Under the pieces are notes generated by a model. The model was not told the DNA's origin. It saw only the letters and a list, made by a program, of their open reading frames with translations, and did no database searches. 64,000 bases of DNA from assembly GCA_963528625.1 (NCBI GenBank), contig CAURVQ010000006.1:1-64000 (forward strand). Direction: 5' to 3'. The DNA is from CALHVR01 sp963528625 (lineage in GTDB: Bacteria > Fusobacteriota > Fusobacteriia > Fusobacteriales > Leptotrichiaceae). Positions within the stretch are counted from its first letter, which is position 1, and each line of letters begins with the position of its first letter. Shown one piece after another: positions 32,290 through 41,897 of the stretch. A program made the position numbers and the translations under genes.

Positions 32290-33387
32290 TTAATATTGTC
32301 GTGGAGCAGACTGTACTTGTAATGAAATTTTAATGGTTTCATTATTTCTAATAATTTCAAGATTTACAGTTTCACCAATTTTTTTAGCAGCAATCTCACC
32401 AATAAGAGCTCCAGCAGAAGTAATTTCTTTATTATTAATTTTTGTTATGATGTCATTTGTTTTTAATCCCGCTTTATCTGCAGGACCATTAGGAACAACT
32501 TTAGCTACATAAATACCATTTGTAGATTTTAAATGTAAATTTTTTAGTATATCATCAGTAATATTAGAAATTTGAGCTCCAATATACGCTCTTTGGAAGC
32601 TACCATTTGAGATGATAGAGTCTTTTACAGTTTTTACTAAATTAGATGGAATTGCAAACCCAATTCCAACACTTCCTCCATTTTGAGAAAAGATAGCAGT
32701 ATTGACTCCTATAACATTTCCATTAATGTCAATAAGTGGACCTCCACTATTTCCTTGATTTATAGCTGCATCAGTTTGTATAAAATTCTCTATTTCTTCA
32801 ATACCTAGAGAGCTACGACCTGCAGCACTAACGACACCAACAGTCATGGAATCATTAAGTCCTAAAGGATTTCCAAAAGCAATAGACCATTGACCAACTT
32901 TAATTTCATCAGAATTAGCAAAATTTAAAGGTGTAAAAGTTTCGTTTGAATCAATTTTTAAAACAGCAATATCAACCTCTTTTGAAGAACCTACAAGTTT
33001 TGCCTCATATTCTTTTCCATTAGAAAATTTTACAAAAATTTCATCTGCTTCATTGATAACATGATAGTTTGTAACAACATATCCGTTTTCAGAAACAACA
33101 AATCCAGATCCTAATGAACCAGAACTTTCAGAATTACCATTTAAAAGATCATAAATAGAATTTGAAGAATTTTTAGAAGTTCTAATATTTACAATAGAAT
33201 TTTGTACTTTTTGATGGACTTTTATAAAAGCATCTTGAGTTTCTAAAGCATTTTTTGTATATTTTTGTAAATCATCTTGAACTGCTTGTGTATTATTTTT
33301 ATCATTATTTATATTTGAATTTTTGAATTTCTCACAGCTCATTAAGCTAAAAATTGTGAAAGCTGTAAGAATTAATTTTTTATTCAT
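32290..33387 (-). CDS. HtrA/DegP-like serine protease lipoprotein
   Basis: Envelope quality-control protease. About 365 residues with a lipoprotein signal (LILTAFTIFSLMSC; acylated Cys at residue 18), a trypsin-like domain with the triad His109 (TNYHVI), Asp139 (VDIAVLKI) and Ser214 (GNSGGP), and one C-terminal PDZ domain (AYIGAQISNI to VAKVVPNGPADKAGLKTND). A single PDZ makes it DegS/HtrA-like rather than DegP. The start is ATG at 33387 because GGGAGTGATATTT precedes it; a GTG three codons earlier overlaps that site. Confidence 0.93.
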   Translation of the reverse strand: MNKKLILTAFTIFSLMSCEKFKNSNINNDKNNTQAVQDDLQKYTKNALETQDAFIKVHQKVQNSIVNIRTSKNSSNSIYDLLNGNSESSGSLGSGFVVSENGYVVTNYHVINEADEIFVKFSNGKEYEAKLVGSSKEVDIAVLKIDSNETFTPLNFANSDEIKVGQWSIAFGNPLGLNDSMTVGVVSAAGRSSLGIEEIENFIQTDAAINQGNSGGPLIDINGNVIGVNTAIFSQNGGSVGIGFAIPSNLVKTVKDSIISNGSFQRAYIGAQISNITDDILKNLHLKSTNGIYVAKVVPNGPADKAGLKTNDIITKINNKEITSAGALIGEIAAKKIGETVNLEIIRNNETIKISLQVQSAPRQY

Positions 33388-33605
33388 AAATATCACTCCC
33401 TTTTTTGATGGAGATATTATAATATTACATTATTAAAAAAAAATTAGAAAAATGAGAGAATAATAGAATTTAAAATAATTTTTATAGATTTAGTAGTTGT
33501 TTTTATATTTTTTTGTGAAAATAAAGATTAGTTTTAAATAAGCAAAAAAATTAATATTATAATGAAGAAAAAGCCAAATTTTAAATTTGTATAACTAAAT
33601 TTAGA

Positions 33606-33634
33606 TTGACAAAAGTATTATAAAGTGATAAAAT
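33606..33634 (+). promoter_or_regulatory. promoter of the cystine-type symporter
   Basis: TTGACA at 33606-33611 and TAAAAT at 33629-33634 with a 17-base spacer. Confidence 0.75.
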
Positions 33635-33665
33635 TAAGTAAATAAAATATTTAGGAGGTATTAAA

Positions 33666-35012
33666 ATGACAGTAGGCTTATTTTCAGCACTATGGATAGT
33701 GATTTTAATTGCAATTTTTGGTCTTTTAGTTCATATAAATGTGAATTTGAAAAAGAAATTTAAGTTTTCAACAAGAATAATTATTTCAACAGTATTAGGG
33801 ATGATTATTGGAATTATTTTTAGAAGTACATTGACAATATTGCCGGCAGACGGAATGGAAAAAGCGTTAAGTAATGTTACGACAGCTGCTTCTCTTGTAG
33901 GAAGAGGATTTAGTGGATTATTAAAAATGATAGTTTTACCGTTAGTAGGAGTGTCAGTTTATAATTCAATTATTAATTCAAAAAGTAAAGATTCGTTGAA
34001 AAAATTAACGACAAAATCAGTTTTATATTATACAGTAACGGTATCAATATCAGCTATAATTGGGATGATTATAGCATTGTCATTTGGAATTGGTAAGGGA
34101 ATGGTATTACCAGAAGGAGTAGAAGCTTGGGCAGGTAAAGGTGAATATAAAGGGATTGTAGATGTTATAGTTTCGTTTATTCCATCAAATATTTTTAAAG
34201 CGTTATCTGAAACAAGTGTTGTTGGATTAGTTATTTTCTCTGGATTTATGGGATTTGCAACAAATAGAGTTGGAGAAAAACATCCAGAAAAAATTAAAAT
34301 ATTAAAAGAGTTATCAGAGTCATTATTTTCTGTAATGACAAGTGTAACAATTACAATTATAAAAATTATACCTTATGGAGTAGCAGCATTAATGTTTGAT
34401 TTGGCGGCTTCATATGGATTAGAAGTATTTAAAAATTTATTAGTTTATGTAGTAGTAATGGTTATTGCAATGACATTAGTGTTTATAATGCAAAGTGTAA
34501 ATTTATTAATACACGGTATAAATCCATTACAATATTATAAAAAAGCGTTACCACCGTTAGTGTTAGCATTTACAAGTACATCAAGTATGGGAACTTTACC
34601 TTTAACTATTGAAACTTTAGAAAATGAAGTGGGAGTAAGTTCAGGGACAGCAAACTTTACGGCAACATTAGGAACAACAATAGGAATGAATGCTTGTGCA
34701 GGAGTATTTCCAGCAGTAATTGCAATAATGGTTGCAAACATGCAAGGAGTACCAATAACACCAGTATTCTTAATAACATTATTAGTTGTAATAGTTTTAG
34801 GTTCATTCGGTATGGCTGGAGTGCCTGGAACTGCATATATTGCATCAACAGTTGTTTTAGGAGGAATGGGATTACCATTTGGACCAGTTGCGTTAGTATT
34901 GCCAATAGATTCAATTATTGATATGGGAAGAACAATGGTAAATGTAAATGGAGCAATGACAATTACAACAATAGTTGATAAAGAATTGGGAACATTTGAA
35001 AGTAAATTATAA
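33666..35012 (+). CDS. L-cystine transporter TcyP-like (DAACS family)
   Basis: A 448-residue membrane symporter. After an N-terminal helix (LWIVILIAIFGLLVHINVNL) it has the DAACS core with ISGLL-type TM segments, LAFTSTSSMGTLPLTIETLE (substrate-binding loop), LGTTIGMNACAGVFPAVIAI and the terminal DSIIDMGRTMVNVNGAMT. The length, the extra first helix and the GINPLQYYKKALP segment resemble Bacillus TcyP and E. coli YdjN cystine carriers more than glutamate carriers. The start ATG 33666 follows TTTAGGAGGTATTAAA. Confidence 0.85.
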   Translation: MTVGLFSALWIVILIAIFGLLVHINVNLKKKFKFSTRIIISTVLGMIIGIIFRSTLTILPADGMEKALSNVTTAASLVGRGFSGLLKMIVLPLVGVSVYNSIINSKSKDSLKKLTTKSVLYYTVTVSISAIIGMIIALSFGIGKGMVLPEGVEAWAGKGEYKGIVDVIVSFIPSNIFKALSETSVVGLVIFSGFMGFATNRVGEKHPEKIKILKELSESLFSVMTSVTITIIKIIPYGVAALMFDLAASYGLEVFKNLLVYVVVMVIAMTLVFIMQSVNLLIHGINPLQYYKKALPPLVLAFTSTSSMGTLPLTIETLENEVGVSSGTANFTATLGTTIGMNACAGVFPAVIAIMVANMQGVPITPVFLITLLVVIVLGSFGMAGVPGTAYIASTVVLGGMGLPFGPVALVLPIDSIIDMGRTMVNVNGAMTITTIVDKELGTFESKL

Positions 35013-35102
35013 TTAAAAATGTAAGTATAACAACTATAAAAATAAGAGGATTAATTTCTAATAAAATGGGAGTTAGTCCTTTTAAATTAATGTAAATTTT
35101 TA

Positions 35103-35131
35103 TTGACTGAAATAATTTTTTATCTTATAAT
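35103..35131 (+). promoter_or_regulatory. mutL promoter
   Basis: TTGACT at 35103-35108 and TATAAT at 35126-35131 with a 17-base spacer, about 30 bases before the mutL start. Confidence 0.75.
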
Positions 35132-35160
35132 AAACTATATGAAAAATAAGTGAGGGAACT

Positions 35161-37173
35161 ATGGGATATATAAAAATATTGGATGAGAGTGTATCTAATA
35201 TAATAGCAGCGGGTGAAGTTGTAGAAAATCCAGCTTCAATGATTAAAGAAATGATTGAAAATTCATTAGATGCAAAGGCGAATATTATAAAAATTGAAGT
35301 TTTTAACGGTGGACTTGATGTGAAAATAACAGATAATGGGATTGGAATGGATAAAGAAGATACGCTATTATCAATAGAAAGACATGCGACTTCAAAAATT
35401 GAAACAAAAGAAGATGTATTTAATTTGACGACATATGGTTTTAGGGGAGAAGCATTGGCATCAATAGCAGCTGTATCAAAACTTACAATAAGTACTCGTT
35501 CTGAGAAAAGTGATATTGGTTATAGAATTGCAAGTTATGGTGGAGTTGTAAGAAAATTTGATGAAATTTCTAAAAATGTAGGAACGGAAATTGAAGTAAA
35601 AGATTTATTTTATAATACTCCTGCTAGAAAAAAATTCCTTAGAAAGACAAGTACAGAATATAATAAAATAAGAGATATTGTGTTAAAAGAAGCGTTGGCA
35701 AATGTTGATGTTGCGTTTGAATTGATTTTAGATGGAAAAAGTAGCGTTAGTACGAGTGGAAAAGGAATAGAAAATACAATACTTGATTTATTTGGAAAGT
35801 CAGTTCTTAAAAATTTAAAAAAATTTGAATATGGATATTTAGGAAATGTTGAAATTTTAAGAAGTAGTAAAGATTATATTTTTGTTTATGTAAATAAAAG
35901 ATATGTAAAATCAAATACGATTGAAAGAGCTGTAATTGATGGGTATTACACAAAACTTATGAAAGGTAAATACCCTTTTTCAATAATATTTTTAGATATT
36001 GATCCTAAGGAAATTGATGTAAATGTACATCCTTCAAAAAAAATTGTTAAATTTTCAAATGATAAAATTGTTTATAAAAAGATAAAAGATGCTATTGACG
36101 ATTTTTTTTATTATAATGATAGAGAAAATTGGCAACCGAATATAGATTTTTTAAAACAAAATGTAAGTGTTGAGAATAAAGATGAAAAAATAAAAGATTT
36201 ATTTGGAGATGAAGTACTAAAAGCTGAACAACAATCATTTTTTGGACTTGAAACAGGATTAAAAGATAATAGAAAAACTGAAATAGTAGAAATTCAAAAA
36301 GATATAGATTACGATTTTTTAAATAATAATCAAAGTATTGAAAACAGTCAACAAGAAGATATTTTTGAAGATGAAAAAATAGAAAAAAAACAAAATATAG
36401 AAAATATTATAAAACAATTAAATTCAACATCAAAAAATAACGAAAATTATTATAAAGAGGAAGTAAGTTGTTGTGATAAAATCTCAACGGAAAATAAATT
36501 TTTGAAATATGAAAATAACAATAATTATACAGGAAAAGAAAATACCATAATTGAAGAAAGTCGTGAAGAATATAGAAAAGGGACATTTGAAAAATATGTT
36601 GGAAAAACGATAGATTATGATGTTATTGGACAAATTTTTGATACATATATTTTGGTAAGACATGATAATGAATTGGAAATTTATGACCAGCATATTATTC
36701 ATGAAAGAATATTATATGAAGAATTGAAAGATAAATATTACAACCAAAAACTTAGTTCACAACAGTTATTATTTCCACAAAAAATGGAAGTAACTGAAAA
36801 TGAAAAAAGTATAATTATGGAAAATATAGAAATTTTTAAAGAATTTGGATTTGATATAGATGAATTGAATAACGAAATAATAATTAGGGCTATACCGGCT
36901 TTTGATTTTAGAGAAAATATTCATGATGTTTTTATGAAATTATTTGAAAATATACGAAGTGACCGAAAAATAATGGATTTAAGAGAAAATATAATAATTT
37001 CAATGTCGTGTAAAGGAGCAGTAAAGGCTGGTCAAAAATTGGATATGAGTGAAATGAAAAATATGGTTAGAAGACTTCATGAAGTAGGAGAATATACTTG
37101 TCCTCACGGTAGACCGATTACTGTCAAATTGACTAGAAATGATTTAGATAAAATGTTTGGTCGTAAAAAATAG
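35161..37173 (+). CDS. mutL: DNA mismatch repair protein MutL
   Basis: Couples MutS mismatch recognition to strand removal. The 670 residues comprise a GHKL ATPase domain (IAAGEVVENPASMIKEMIEN, NSLDAKA, DNGIGM, YGFRGEALASIAAV), a variable Asn/Lys/Glu-rich linker (about 330-480) and a C-terminal dimerisation/endonuclease domain. The nicking-endonuclease motif is present as DQHIIHERILYEE, with Ile in place of the usual Ala, together with SMSCKGAVKAG and TCPHGRPITVKL. So this MutL probably nicks DNA itself, as in bacteria without MutH. The start ATG 35161 follows GTGAGGGAACT. Confidence 0.95.
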   Translation: MGYIKILDESVSNIIAAGEVVENPASMIKEMIENSLDAKANIIKIEVFNGGLDVKITDNGIGMDKEDTLLSIERHATSKIETKEDVFNLTTYGFRGEALASIAAVSKLTISTRSEKSDIGYRIASYGGVVRKFDEISKNVGTEIEVKDLFYNTPARKKFLRKTSTEYNKIRDIVLKEALANVDVAFELILDGKSSVSTSGKGIENTILDLFGKSVLKNLKKFEYGYLGNVEILRSSKDYIFVYVNKRYVKSNTIERAVIDGYYTKLMKGKYPFSIIFLDIDPKEIDVNVHPSKKIVKFSNDKIVYKKIKDAIDDFFYYNDRENWQPNIDFLKQNVSVENKDEKIKDLFGDEVLKAEQQSFFGLETGLKDNRKTEIVEIQKDIDYDFLNNNQSIENSQQEDIFEDEKIEKKQNIENIIKQLNSTSKNNENYYKEEVSCCDKISTENKFLKYENNNNYTGKENTIIEESREEYRKGTFEKYVGKTIDYDVIGQIFDTYILVRHDNELEIYDQHIIHERILYEELKDKYYNQKLSSQQLLFPQKMEVTENEKSIIMENIEIFKEFGFDIDELNNEIIIRAIPAFDFRENIHDVFMKLFENIRSDRKIMDLRENIIISMSCKGAVKAGQKLDMSEMKNMVRRLHEVGEYTCPHGRPITVKLTRNDLDKMFGRKK

Positions 37174-37223
37174 TGAGAAAAATCAAAAAATAAGGAAAGT
37201 CTAATTGACAAGGTAAAAGAGAT

Positions 37224-37694
37224 ATGGTAAAAATTAACATAATATGTGTTGGTAAAATTAAAGATAAATATATAAAAGATGGGATTGAGGAATTTAGTAA
37301 AAGATTATCAAAGTACACAACTTTATCTATTATTGAACTAACGGAAGAAGATGAAAATAAAGGCATAGAAAATGCTATTGTTAAAGAAACAGAACGAATA
37401 ATAAATTTAGTAAACAAAAAAATACAATCATTTAATATATTGTTGGACTTAAAAGGAAAAATGCAAACTTCAGAAGAAATGGCAATGAAATTGAATGAAA
37501 TTTCAATGACTTGTAGTGAAGTAAATTTTATAATAGGTGGATCAAACGGAGTGAGTGATGAATTAAGAAAAATTGTAGATTTTAGATTAGCATTTTCATT
37601 AATGACATTTCCACATCAATTAATGAGATTAATTTTATGTGAACAAATATATAGATGGGTTGCAATTAATAAAAATATAAAATATCATAAATAA
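37224..37694 (+). CDS. rlmH: 23S rRNA (pseudouridine1915-N3)-methyltransferase
   Basis: SPOUT-family enzyme that methylates pseudouridine 1915 of 23S rRNA in assembled 70S ribosomes. The 156 residues show the family start MVKINIICVGKIKDKYIKDG, the LDLKGKMQTSEEMA segment, the SAM-knot motif FIIGGSNGVSDEL and the C-terminal LMTFPHQLMRLILCEQIYR. The start ATG 37224 has an AAGAGAT-type ribosome site. It lies 50 bases after mutL, probably co-transcribed with it and the following genes to lysS. Confidence 0.96.
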   Translation: MVKINIICVGKIKDKYIKDGIEEFSKRLSKYTTLSIIELTEEDENKGIENAIVKETERIINLVNKKIQSFNILLDLKGKMQTSEEMAMKLNEISMTCSEVNFIIGGSNGVSDELRKIVDFRLAFSLMTFPHQLMRLILCEQIYRWVAINKNIKYHK

Positions 37695-37715
37695 GAAAGG
37701 CAGTGGAGGATTTTT

Positions 37716-38129
37716 ATGTATTTTGTTGGAGAAGAATTTGAAAAAACAATAGAAGATAATGTAGAGTATTTAACATGTATAGGAACTGTGAATATAGGAG
37801 CTAGAGAGTATGTAATTTGTGAAAATGAAAATGGAGTAAAAAGAGTGTTTCATTATGATTCGTTAGAGGATGAACTGGAATATTTGGATGAAGATGAATC
37901 TGATGAAGTGTTGGAAATTTGGGAAGAAGACTACTATGGAGCAGAAAAAGATTATATGTATTGGAATGATGAGTCTGGAGAATATGATCAAGTTGAAAAA
38001 GAAGCGAGTAGTCTGGAAGATTTAGATCTTGTAGAAGAAGAGTTTGAAGATGATGGTTTTGATTTTGATGATGAAGATGATGATTTAGACGATTTTTTAG
38101 ATGATTTTTTAGATGATGATGATCTTTAA
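37716..38129 (+). CDS. acidic protein, DUF1292-like N-terminus
   Basis: A 137-residue, extremely acidic cytosolic protein. Residues 1-60 (FEKTIEDNVEYLTCIGTVNI, REYVICENENGVKRVFHYD) look like a small beta domain of the DUF1292 type. The remainder is Asp/Glu-rich and ends in a repeat-like DDFLDDFLDDDDL. I cannot assign a function. It lies between rlmH and a DUF1934 gene on the same strand with a 21-base gap, so it belongs to the mutL-lysS operon. The start ATG 37716 follows GGCAGTGGAGGATTTTT. Confidence 0.7.
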   Translation: MYFVGEEFEKTIEDNVEYLTCIGTVNIGAREYVICENENGVKRVFHYDSLEDELEYLDEDESDEVLEIWEEDYYGAEKDYMYWNDESGEYDQVEKEASSLEDLDLVEEEFEDDGFDFDDEDDDLDDFLDDFLDDDDL

Positions 38130-38154
38130 ATTAGTAAAATAAATAGGAATTAAG

Positions 38155-38532
38155 ATGATAATAAAAATAAAAAGTGTTGACAGTTTTAAACAGCATTATG
38201 AAAAGGAATTTAAAATAACGGATATTGTTAATTTATTGACACAAAAAGAGTATCATTATAACGATGAATATGGAAAATGTAAAGTGATTAATAAATCAAA
38301 TAGTATTGAAATATTTAGGCGTGGAGAAATTAATTCAAAGCAAGTGTTTAAATTGGGAGAGATGACATCGTTTACATATATTACAAAAGAATTTAAAAGT
38401 AAATATAAAATTTTTACAAAAAAAATTCATAGAAGTGATAGGAAAATTATACTAGATTATGATATAATAGATGGAACAGAAATAATAAATAGTATAAATT
38501 TAGAGATAAGTTATAAAATGATGTTAAATTAG
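38155..38532 (+). CDS. DUF1934 family protein (YwiB-like)
   Basis: A 125-residue predicted small beta-barrel. The strand pattern (CKVINKSNSIEIFRRGEIN, KLGEMTSFTYITKEFKSKYK, IILDYDIIDGTEIINSINLE) fits DUF1934, a calycin-like family of unknown role found in Firmicutes and Fusobacteria. The identification is moderate because sequence in this family is poorly conserved. The start ATG 38155 follows AGGAATTAAG. It sits 13 bases before lysS. Confidence 0.65.
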   Translation: MIIKIKSVDSFKQHYEKEFKITDIVNLLTQKEYHYNDEYGKCKVINKSNSIEIFRRGEINSKQVFKLGEMTSFTYITKEFKSKYKIFTKKIHRSDRKIILDYDIIDGTEIINSINLEISYKMMLN

Positions 38533-38544
38533 AAAGGAATGATG

Positions 38545-40053
38545 ATGAGTAATCAAAAAAAAGAAGTAAAAGAAACTACGCAAAGTACTGAAAATCAAAT
38601 AATAAAAGAAAAAATGAAAAAAGTTCAAGAACTTAAAGAAATAGGGGTAGAACCTTATGGAAGAAAATATGAAAAAATTGATTCTATGGAAGTTATAAAT
38701 AGTTTTGATGAAACTTCAGACAGAGTATTTAAAACGGCTGGAAGAATAGTTGCTTTTAGAAGAATGGGTAAAAATGGCTTTGGACAAATACAAGATCCAA
38801 CAGGAAAAGTTCAATATTATGTAAAAAAAGATGAAGTTGGAGAAGAGCAATACGAAATTTATAAAAAATTAGGACTTGGTGACTTTATAGGAATTGAAGG
38901 GACATTATTTAGAACACAAACAGGTGAATTGACTTTAAGAGCTAAGTCATTTGAAGTTTTATCAAAAAATGTAAGACCTTTACCAGAAAAATTCCACGGA
39001 CTTACAGATGTTGAAATAAGATATAGACAAAGATATGTAGATTTAGTAATGAATCCGGAAGTAATGCAAACAATGCAAAAAAGATTTAAAATAATTAGAT
39101 ATTTTAGAAATTACTTGGAAAGTAAAGGATTTACAGAAGTTGAAACACCAATGATGCACCCAATAGCAGGTGGAGCAACAGCAAGACCATTTGTGACACA
39201 CCACAATGCTTTAGACATGGAATTATTTTTAAGAATCGCTCCAGAATTATATTTAAAAAGATTATTAGTTGGAGGATTTGAAAAAGTATTTGAAATTAAT
39301 AGAAGTTTTAGAAATGAAGGAATTTCAATCAAACATAATCCAGAATTTACAATGATGGAGCTGTACCAAGCGTATGCTGATTATAATGATATGATGGACT
39401 TGACAGAAGACTTAATTTCTAGTTTAACTCACGAATTACACGGAAGTTATGAAATTGAATATGAAGGACAACAAATTAATTTAGCAAAACCTTGGAGAAG
39501 AGTAACGATGAAAGAAATAGTAAAAGAAGTTTCTGGATTTGACTTTGATGCAATTTCAACTGATGAAGAAGCGATTGTTAAAGCTAAAGAACTTGGAGTT
39601 CATATTGATAAAGATAAAAATTATACTAAATTTGGAATTTTAAACTTAATATTTGAAGAAAAAGTAGAAGAAACTTTAATTAATCCAACATTTATTACAG
39701 AATATCCAAAAGAAATTTCACCACTTTCTAAAAATATGAAAGGTGAAGATGAATGGGTTGATAGATTTGAATTATTTATTTCAGGAAGAGAGTTTGCGAA
39801 TGCGTATTCTGAATTAAATGACCCAAGGGATCAACAAGAAAGATTTGAAGAACAAGTAAAATTAAAAGAAGCTGGAGACGATGAAGCTCAAAATATGGAT
39901 TTAGATTATATTAGAGCTTTAGAGTATGGAATGCCGCCAGCTGGAGGTTTAGGAATAGGAATAGATAGATTAGTTATGTTACAAACTAATTCAAGCTCAA
40001 TAAGAGATGTTTTATTATTCCCAACATTAAGAAAAGAAAATATAGAATTATAA
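38545..40053 (+). CDS. lysS: lysine--tRNA ligase (class II)
   Basis: Charges tRNA-Lys. About 502 residues with an N-terminal OB-fold anticodon domain (RVFKTAGRIVAFRRMGKNGF, IQDPTGKVQYY) and the class II core. Motif 1 region is KGFTEVETPMMHPIAGGATA, motif 2 FEINRSFRNEGISIKHNPEF, and motif 3 GGLGIGIDRLVMLQT. Three ATG codons lie in a row (38539, 38542, 38545); 38545 has the best spacing from AAAGGA. It is the last gene of the mutL operon, before a strong terminator. Confidence 0.96.
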   Translation: MSNQKKEVKETTQSTENQIIKEKMKKVQELKEIGVEPYGRKYEKIDSMEVINSFDETSDRVFKTAGRIVAFRRMGKNGFGQIQDPTGKVQYYVKKDEVGEEQYEIYKKLGLGDFIGIEGTLFRTQTGELTLRAKSFEVLSKNVRPLPEKFHGLTDVEIRYRQRYVDLVMNPEVMQTMQKRFKIIRYFRNYLESKGFTEVETPMMHPIAGGATARPFVTHHNALDMELFLRIAPELYLKRLLVGGFEKVFEINRSFRNEGISIKHNPEFTMMELYQAYADYNDMMDLTEDLISSLTHELHGSYEIEYEGQQINLAKPWRRVTMKEIVKEVSGFDFDAISTDEEAIVKAKELGVHIDKDKNYTKFGILNLIFEEKVEETLINPTFITEYPKEISPLSKNMKGEDEWVDRFELFISGREFANAYSELNDPRDQQERFEEQVKLKEAGDDEAQNMDLDYIRALEYGMPPAGGLGIGIDRLVMLQTNSSSIRDVLLFPTLRKENIEL

Positions 40054-40060
40054 AAAACAA

Positions 40061-40087
40061 GAGAACACTAATAAAGTGTTCTCTTTT
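40061..40087. terminator. bidirectional terminator overlapping the end of the 5-formyl-THF cyclo-ligase gene
   Basis: GAGAACACT (40061-40069) pairs perfectly with AGTGTTCTC (40075-40083) and a T run follows. The hairpin overlaps the last codons of the minus-strand gene. Confidence 0.85.
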
Positions 40088-40619
40088 CAGTTATTATAAA
40101 ATCAGGTTTTTGGTCATGGGCTTCCGCAGGGATGTCGTTTATGACTTGAAAATCATAGCAAACGGCAATAGTTAAAGGCATTTGGTTTTTACCGAATTTT
40201 AATAAAAATCTATCGTAATAACCTGCACCAAATCCAATTCTATTTTTATTTTCGTCAAATGCAACTCCTGGCATAATAATTAAATCTAAAATATTTTCAT
40301 CAATATAATTTTCAGAACTTGATTCGTAATATCCAAATTTGTGTTTTATAAGTTCGTTTTTATTAAATATATTAATTTTCATTACACCTTTTGGGAAGCA
40401 TTTTGGAATGAAAAAATTTTTGTTTGGATAAATGTTGATTAGCTTTGTGACTTGAATTTCGTTTTTCATATCCATAAAAATCATAATATTTTCTAATTTT
40501 TTTTCATCTATAATTTTACATAATTTATTTATAATAATGTCGCTTTTTTCATTTACAAAATTTTCGCTTAAAGCATTTCGCTCTTTAATAATATGTTTTC
40601 TAATTTCATCTTTATTCAT
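40068..40619 (-). CDS. 5-formyltetrahydrofolate cyclo-ligase
   Basis: Returns 5-formyl-THF to the folate pool as 5,10-methenyl-THF using ATP. The 183 residues carry the family signature GFGAGYYDRFL near residues 128-138, preceded by DLIIMPGVAFDENKNRIG. KCFPKGVMKINIF forms part of the folate pocket and the tail QKPDFIITEKR is typical. The start codon at 40619 has TGAGGAATTTTT upstream on the minus strand. It lies 15 bases after the CapA-like gene and is probably co-transcribed with it. Its last codons form half of the terminator hairpin. Confidence 0.94.
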   Translation of the reverse strand: MNKDEIRKHIIKERNALSENFVNEKSDIIINKLCKIIDEKKLENIMIFMDMKNEIQVTKLINIYPNKNFFIPKCFPKGVMKINIFNKNELIKHKFGYYESSSENYIDENILDLIIMPGVAFDENKNRIGFGAGYYDRFLLKFGKNQMPLTIAVCYDFQVINDIPAEAHDQKPDFIITEKRTLY

Positions 40620-40634
40620 AAAAATTCCTCACAA

Positions 40635-41756
40635 TTATTTTTTTGTAATTTTTCCATCAGGAGAAACTTCAAGTCCGTTCCCTCTAGGAAAATCAGTTTT
40701 ATTTAATTGAATAATTTTATTTATTACAGCTTTTGATCTATCGATTTTAGGAATTTTATCACCAATTTGAGTGACAGGAATTATATCTCCAGAAATAAAA
40801 TTTCCGTTTTTATCAACCGTAATTTTGAAAATAGGTGAAATTCCACTAATTCCAGATGTGTTTATATTTCCATAAGTAGCAAAATTTCCACCGCTATAAG
40901 AAATAAATTTTCCTTTGTAAAGCTCGATGGCACGAGTTACGTGGGGACCTTGTCCAAAAATGATGTCTGCTCCAGAGTCGACTGCTAGTCGTACAAATTC
41001 AGTAATATTTCCACGATTTTCGCCAAAAAATATTTCAGTTTTAAATGGTAAATGCTCAGCTTTTTTACCTTCTGCACCACCATGAAACATAACTATAACA
41101 ATATCAGATTTTTTCTTGGATTCAGAGATTAATCTTTTAACTTTTGTATAATCGTTTAATTTTACGGTAGTTGAGTTTGGGGCAAATGAAACAAAACCAT
41201 ATTTTACACCGTCTTTTTCTAAAAAAGTACTTTCAAATTTATTTTCAATACCAGAATATTTAATATTTAGTTTTTCAAGATTTTTGGCAGTTGCATCAAG
41301 TCCGTAAGCACCAAAGTCGTTGCTGTGATTATTGGCAAGACTAAGGTAGTCAAAACCAGCATTGGCTAAATATTGTCCATAAGATGAAGGTGTACGAAAA
41401 ACATAGCAAACACTAGGGGTTGAACACTTTTTAGGTGTACCTCCATTATCAAAAAGAGTTCCTTCAAGATTACCGACAGTAATGTCAGCATCCTTTAAAG
41501 TTGACTCAACTTTTTTTAAAACATTTGTATTAGGTAACATATTTGTCGGATAATTACTTCCAAGCATAATGTCTCCAACACCAATAATTGAAATAGTTTT
41601 TTTGTATTTATTTTTATCTTCATTTTTCTGATTAACATTTTCTGTTTTAATATTTTCAACTTTTTGATTTTGATTATTTTCAGATTGAATTGTTAAAAAA
41701 TTAAATAAAGTTGTAAAAAAAGAAAAAAGGAAAACTATAATTACAAAAAAATTCAT
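40635..41756 (-). CDS. CapA family metallophosphatase-like protein
   Basis: A 373-residue membrane-anchored or exported protein. It starts with a hydrophobic segment (FFVIIVFLFSFFTTLFNFLT) and an Asn/Lys-rich linker. The PGA_cap metallophosphatase domain follows: ISIIGVGDIMLGSNYP near residues 56-71, DITVGNLEGTLFDNGG, YLSLANNHSNDFGAYG, VIVMFHGGAE, and GADIIFGQGPHVTRAIELYK. CapA-like proteins act in poly-gamma-glutamate capsule synthesis in Bacillus, but no capBC genes are present, so its role here is uncertain. The start at 41756 follows GGAGGATTTTTAAA. Confidence 0.92.
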   Translation of the reverse strand: MNFFVIIVFLFSFFTTLFNFLTIQSENNQNQKVENIKTENVNQKNEDKNKYKKTISIIGVGDIMLGSNYPTNMLPNTNVLKKVESTLKDADITVGNLEGTLFDNGGTPKKCSTPSVCYVFRTPSSYGQYLANAGFDYLSLANNHSNDFGAYGLDATAKNLEKLNIKYSGIENKFESTFLEKDGVKYGFVSFAPNSTTVKLNDYTKVKRLISESKKKSDIVIVMFHGGAEGKKAEHLPFKTEIFFGENRGNITEFVRLAVDSGADIIFGQGPHVTRAIELYKGKFISYSGGNFATYGNINTSGISGISPIFKITVDKNGNFISGDIIPVTQIGDKIPKIDRSKAVINKIIQLNKTDFPRGNGLEVSPDGKITKK

Positions 41757-41897
41757 TTTAAAAATCCTCCATAAAAATTATATGTATATTTTATCTTTTT
41801 TATGAATTAAAAGCAATAATTTCTTTATAAAATAATAAAGTTGTGATATAATTAAGCAATAGTATCATTAACTAATAAATAATAGATAAGGAGTTTT

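Noticed and set aside
37980..38129. Tandem DNA repeat in the acidic gene
   Set aside because: The GATTTTTTAGATGA-like repeats encode DDFLDD acid runs; this is low-complexity coding sequence, not a mobile or CRISPR repeat. No CRISPR array was seen anywhere in the window.
41757..41897. Promoter between the CapA-like gene and mltG
   Set aside because: A TATAAT is present near 41845, but no convincing -35 at proper spacing; such boxes are frequent by chance in this composition.
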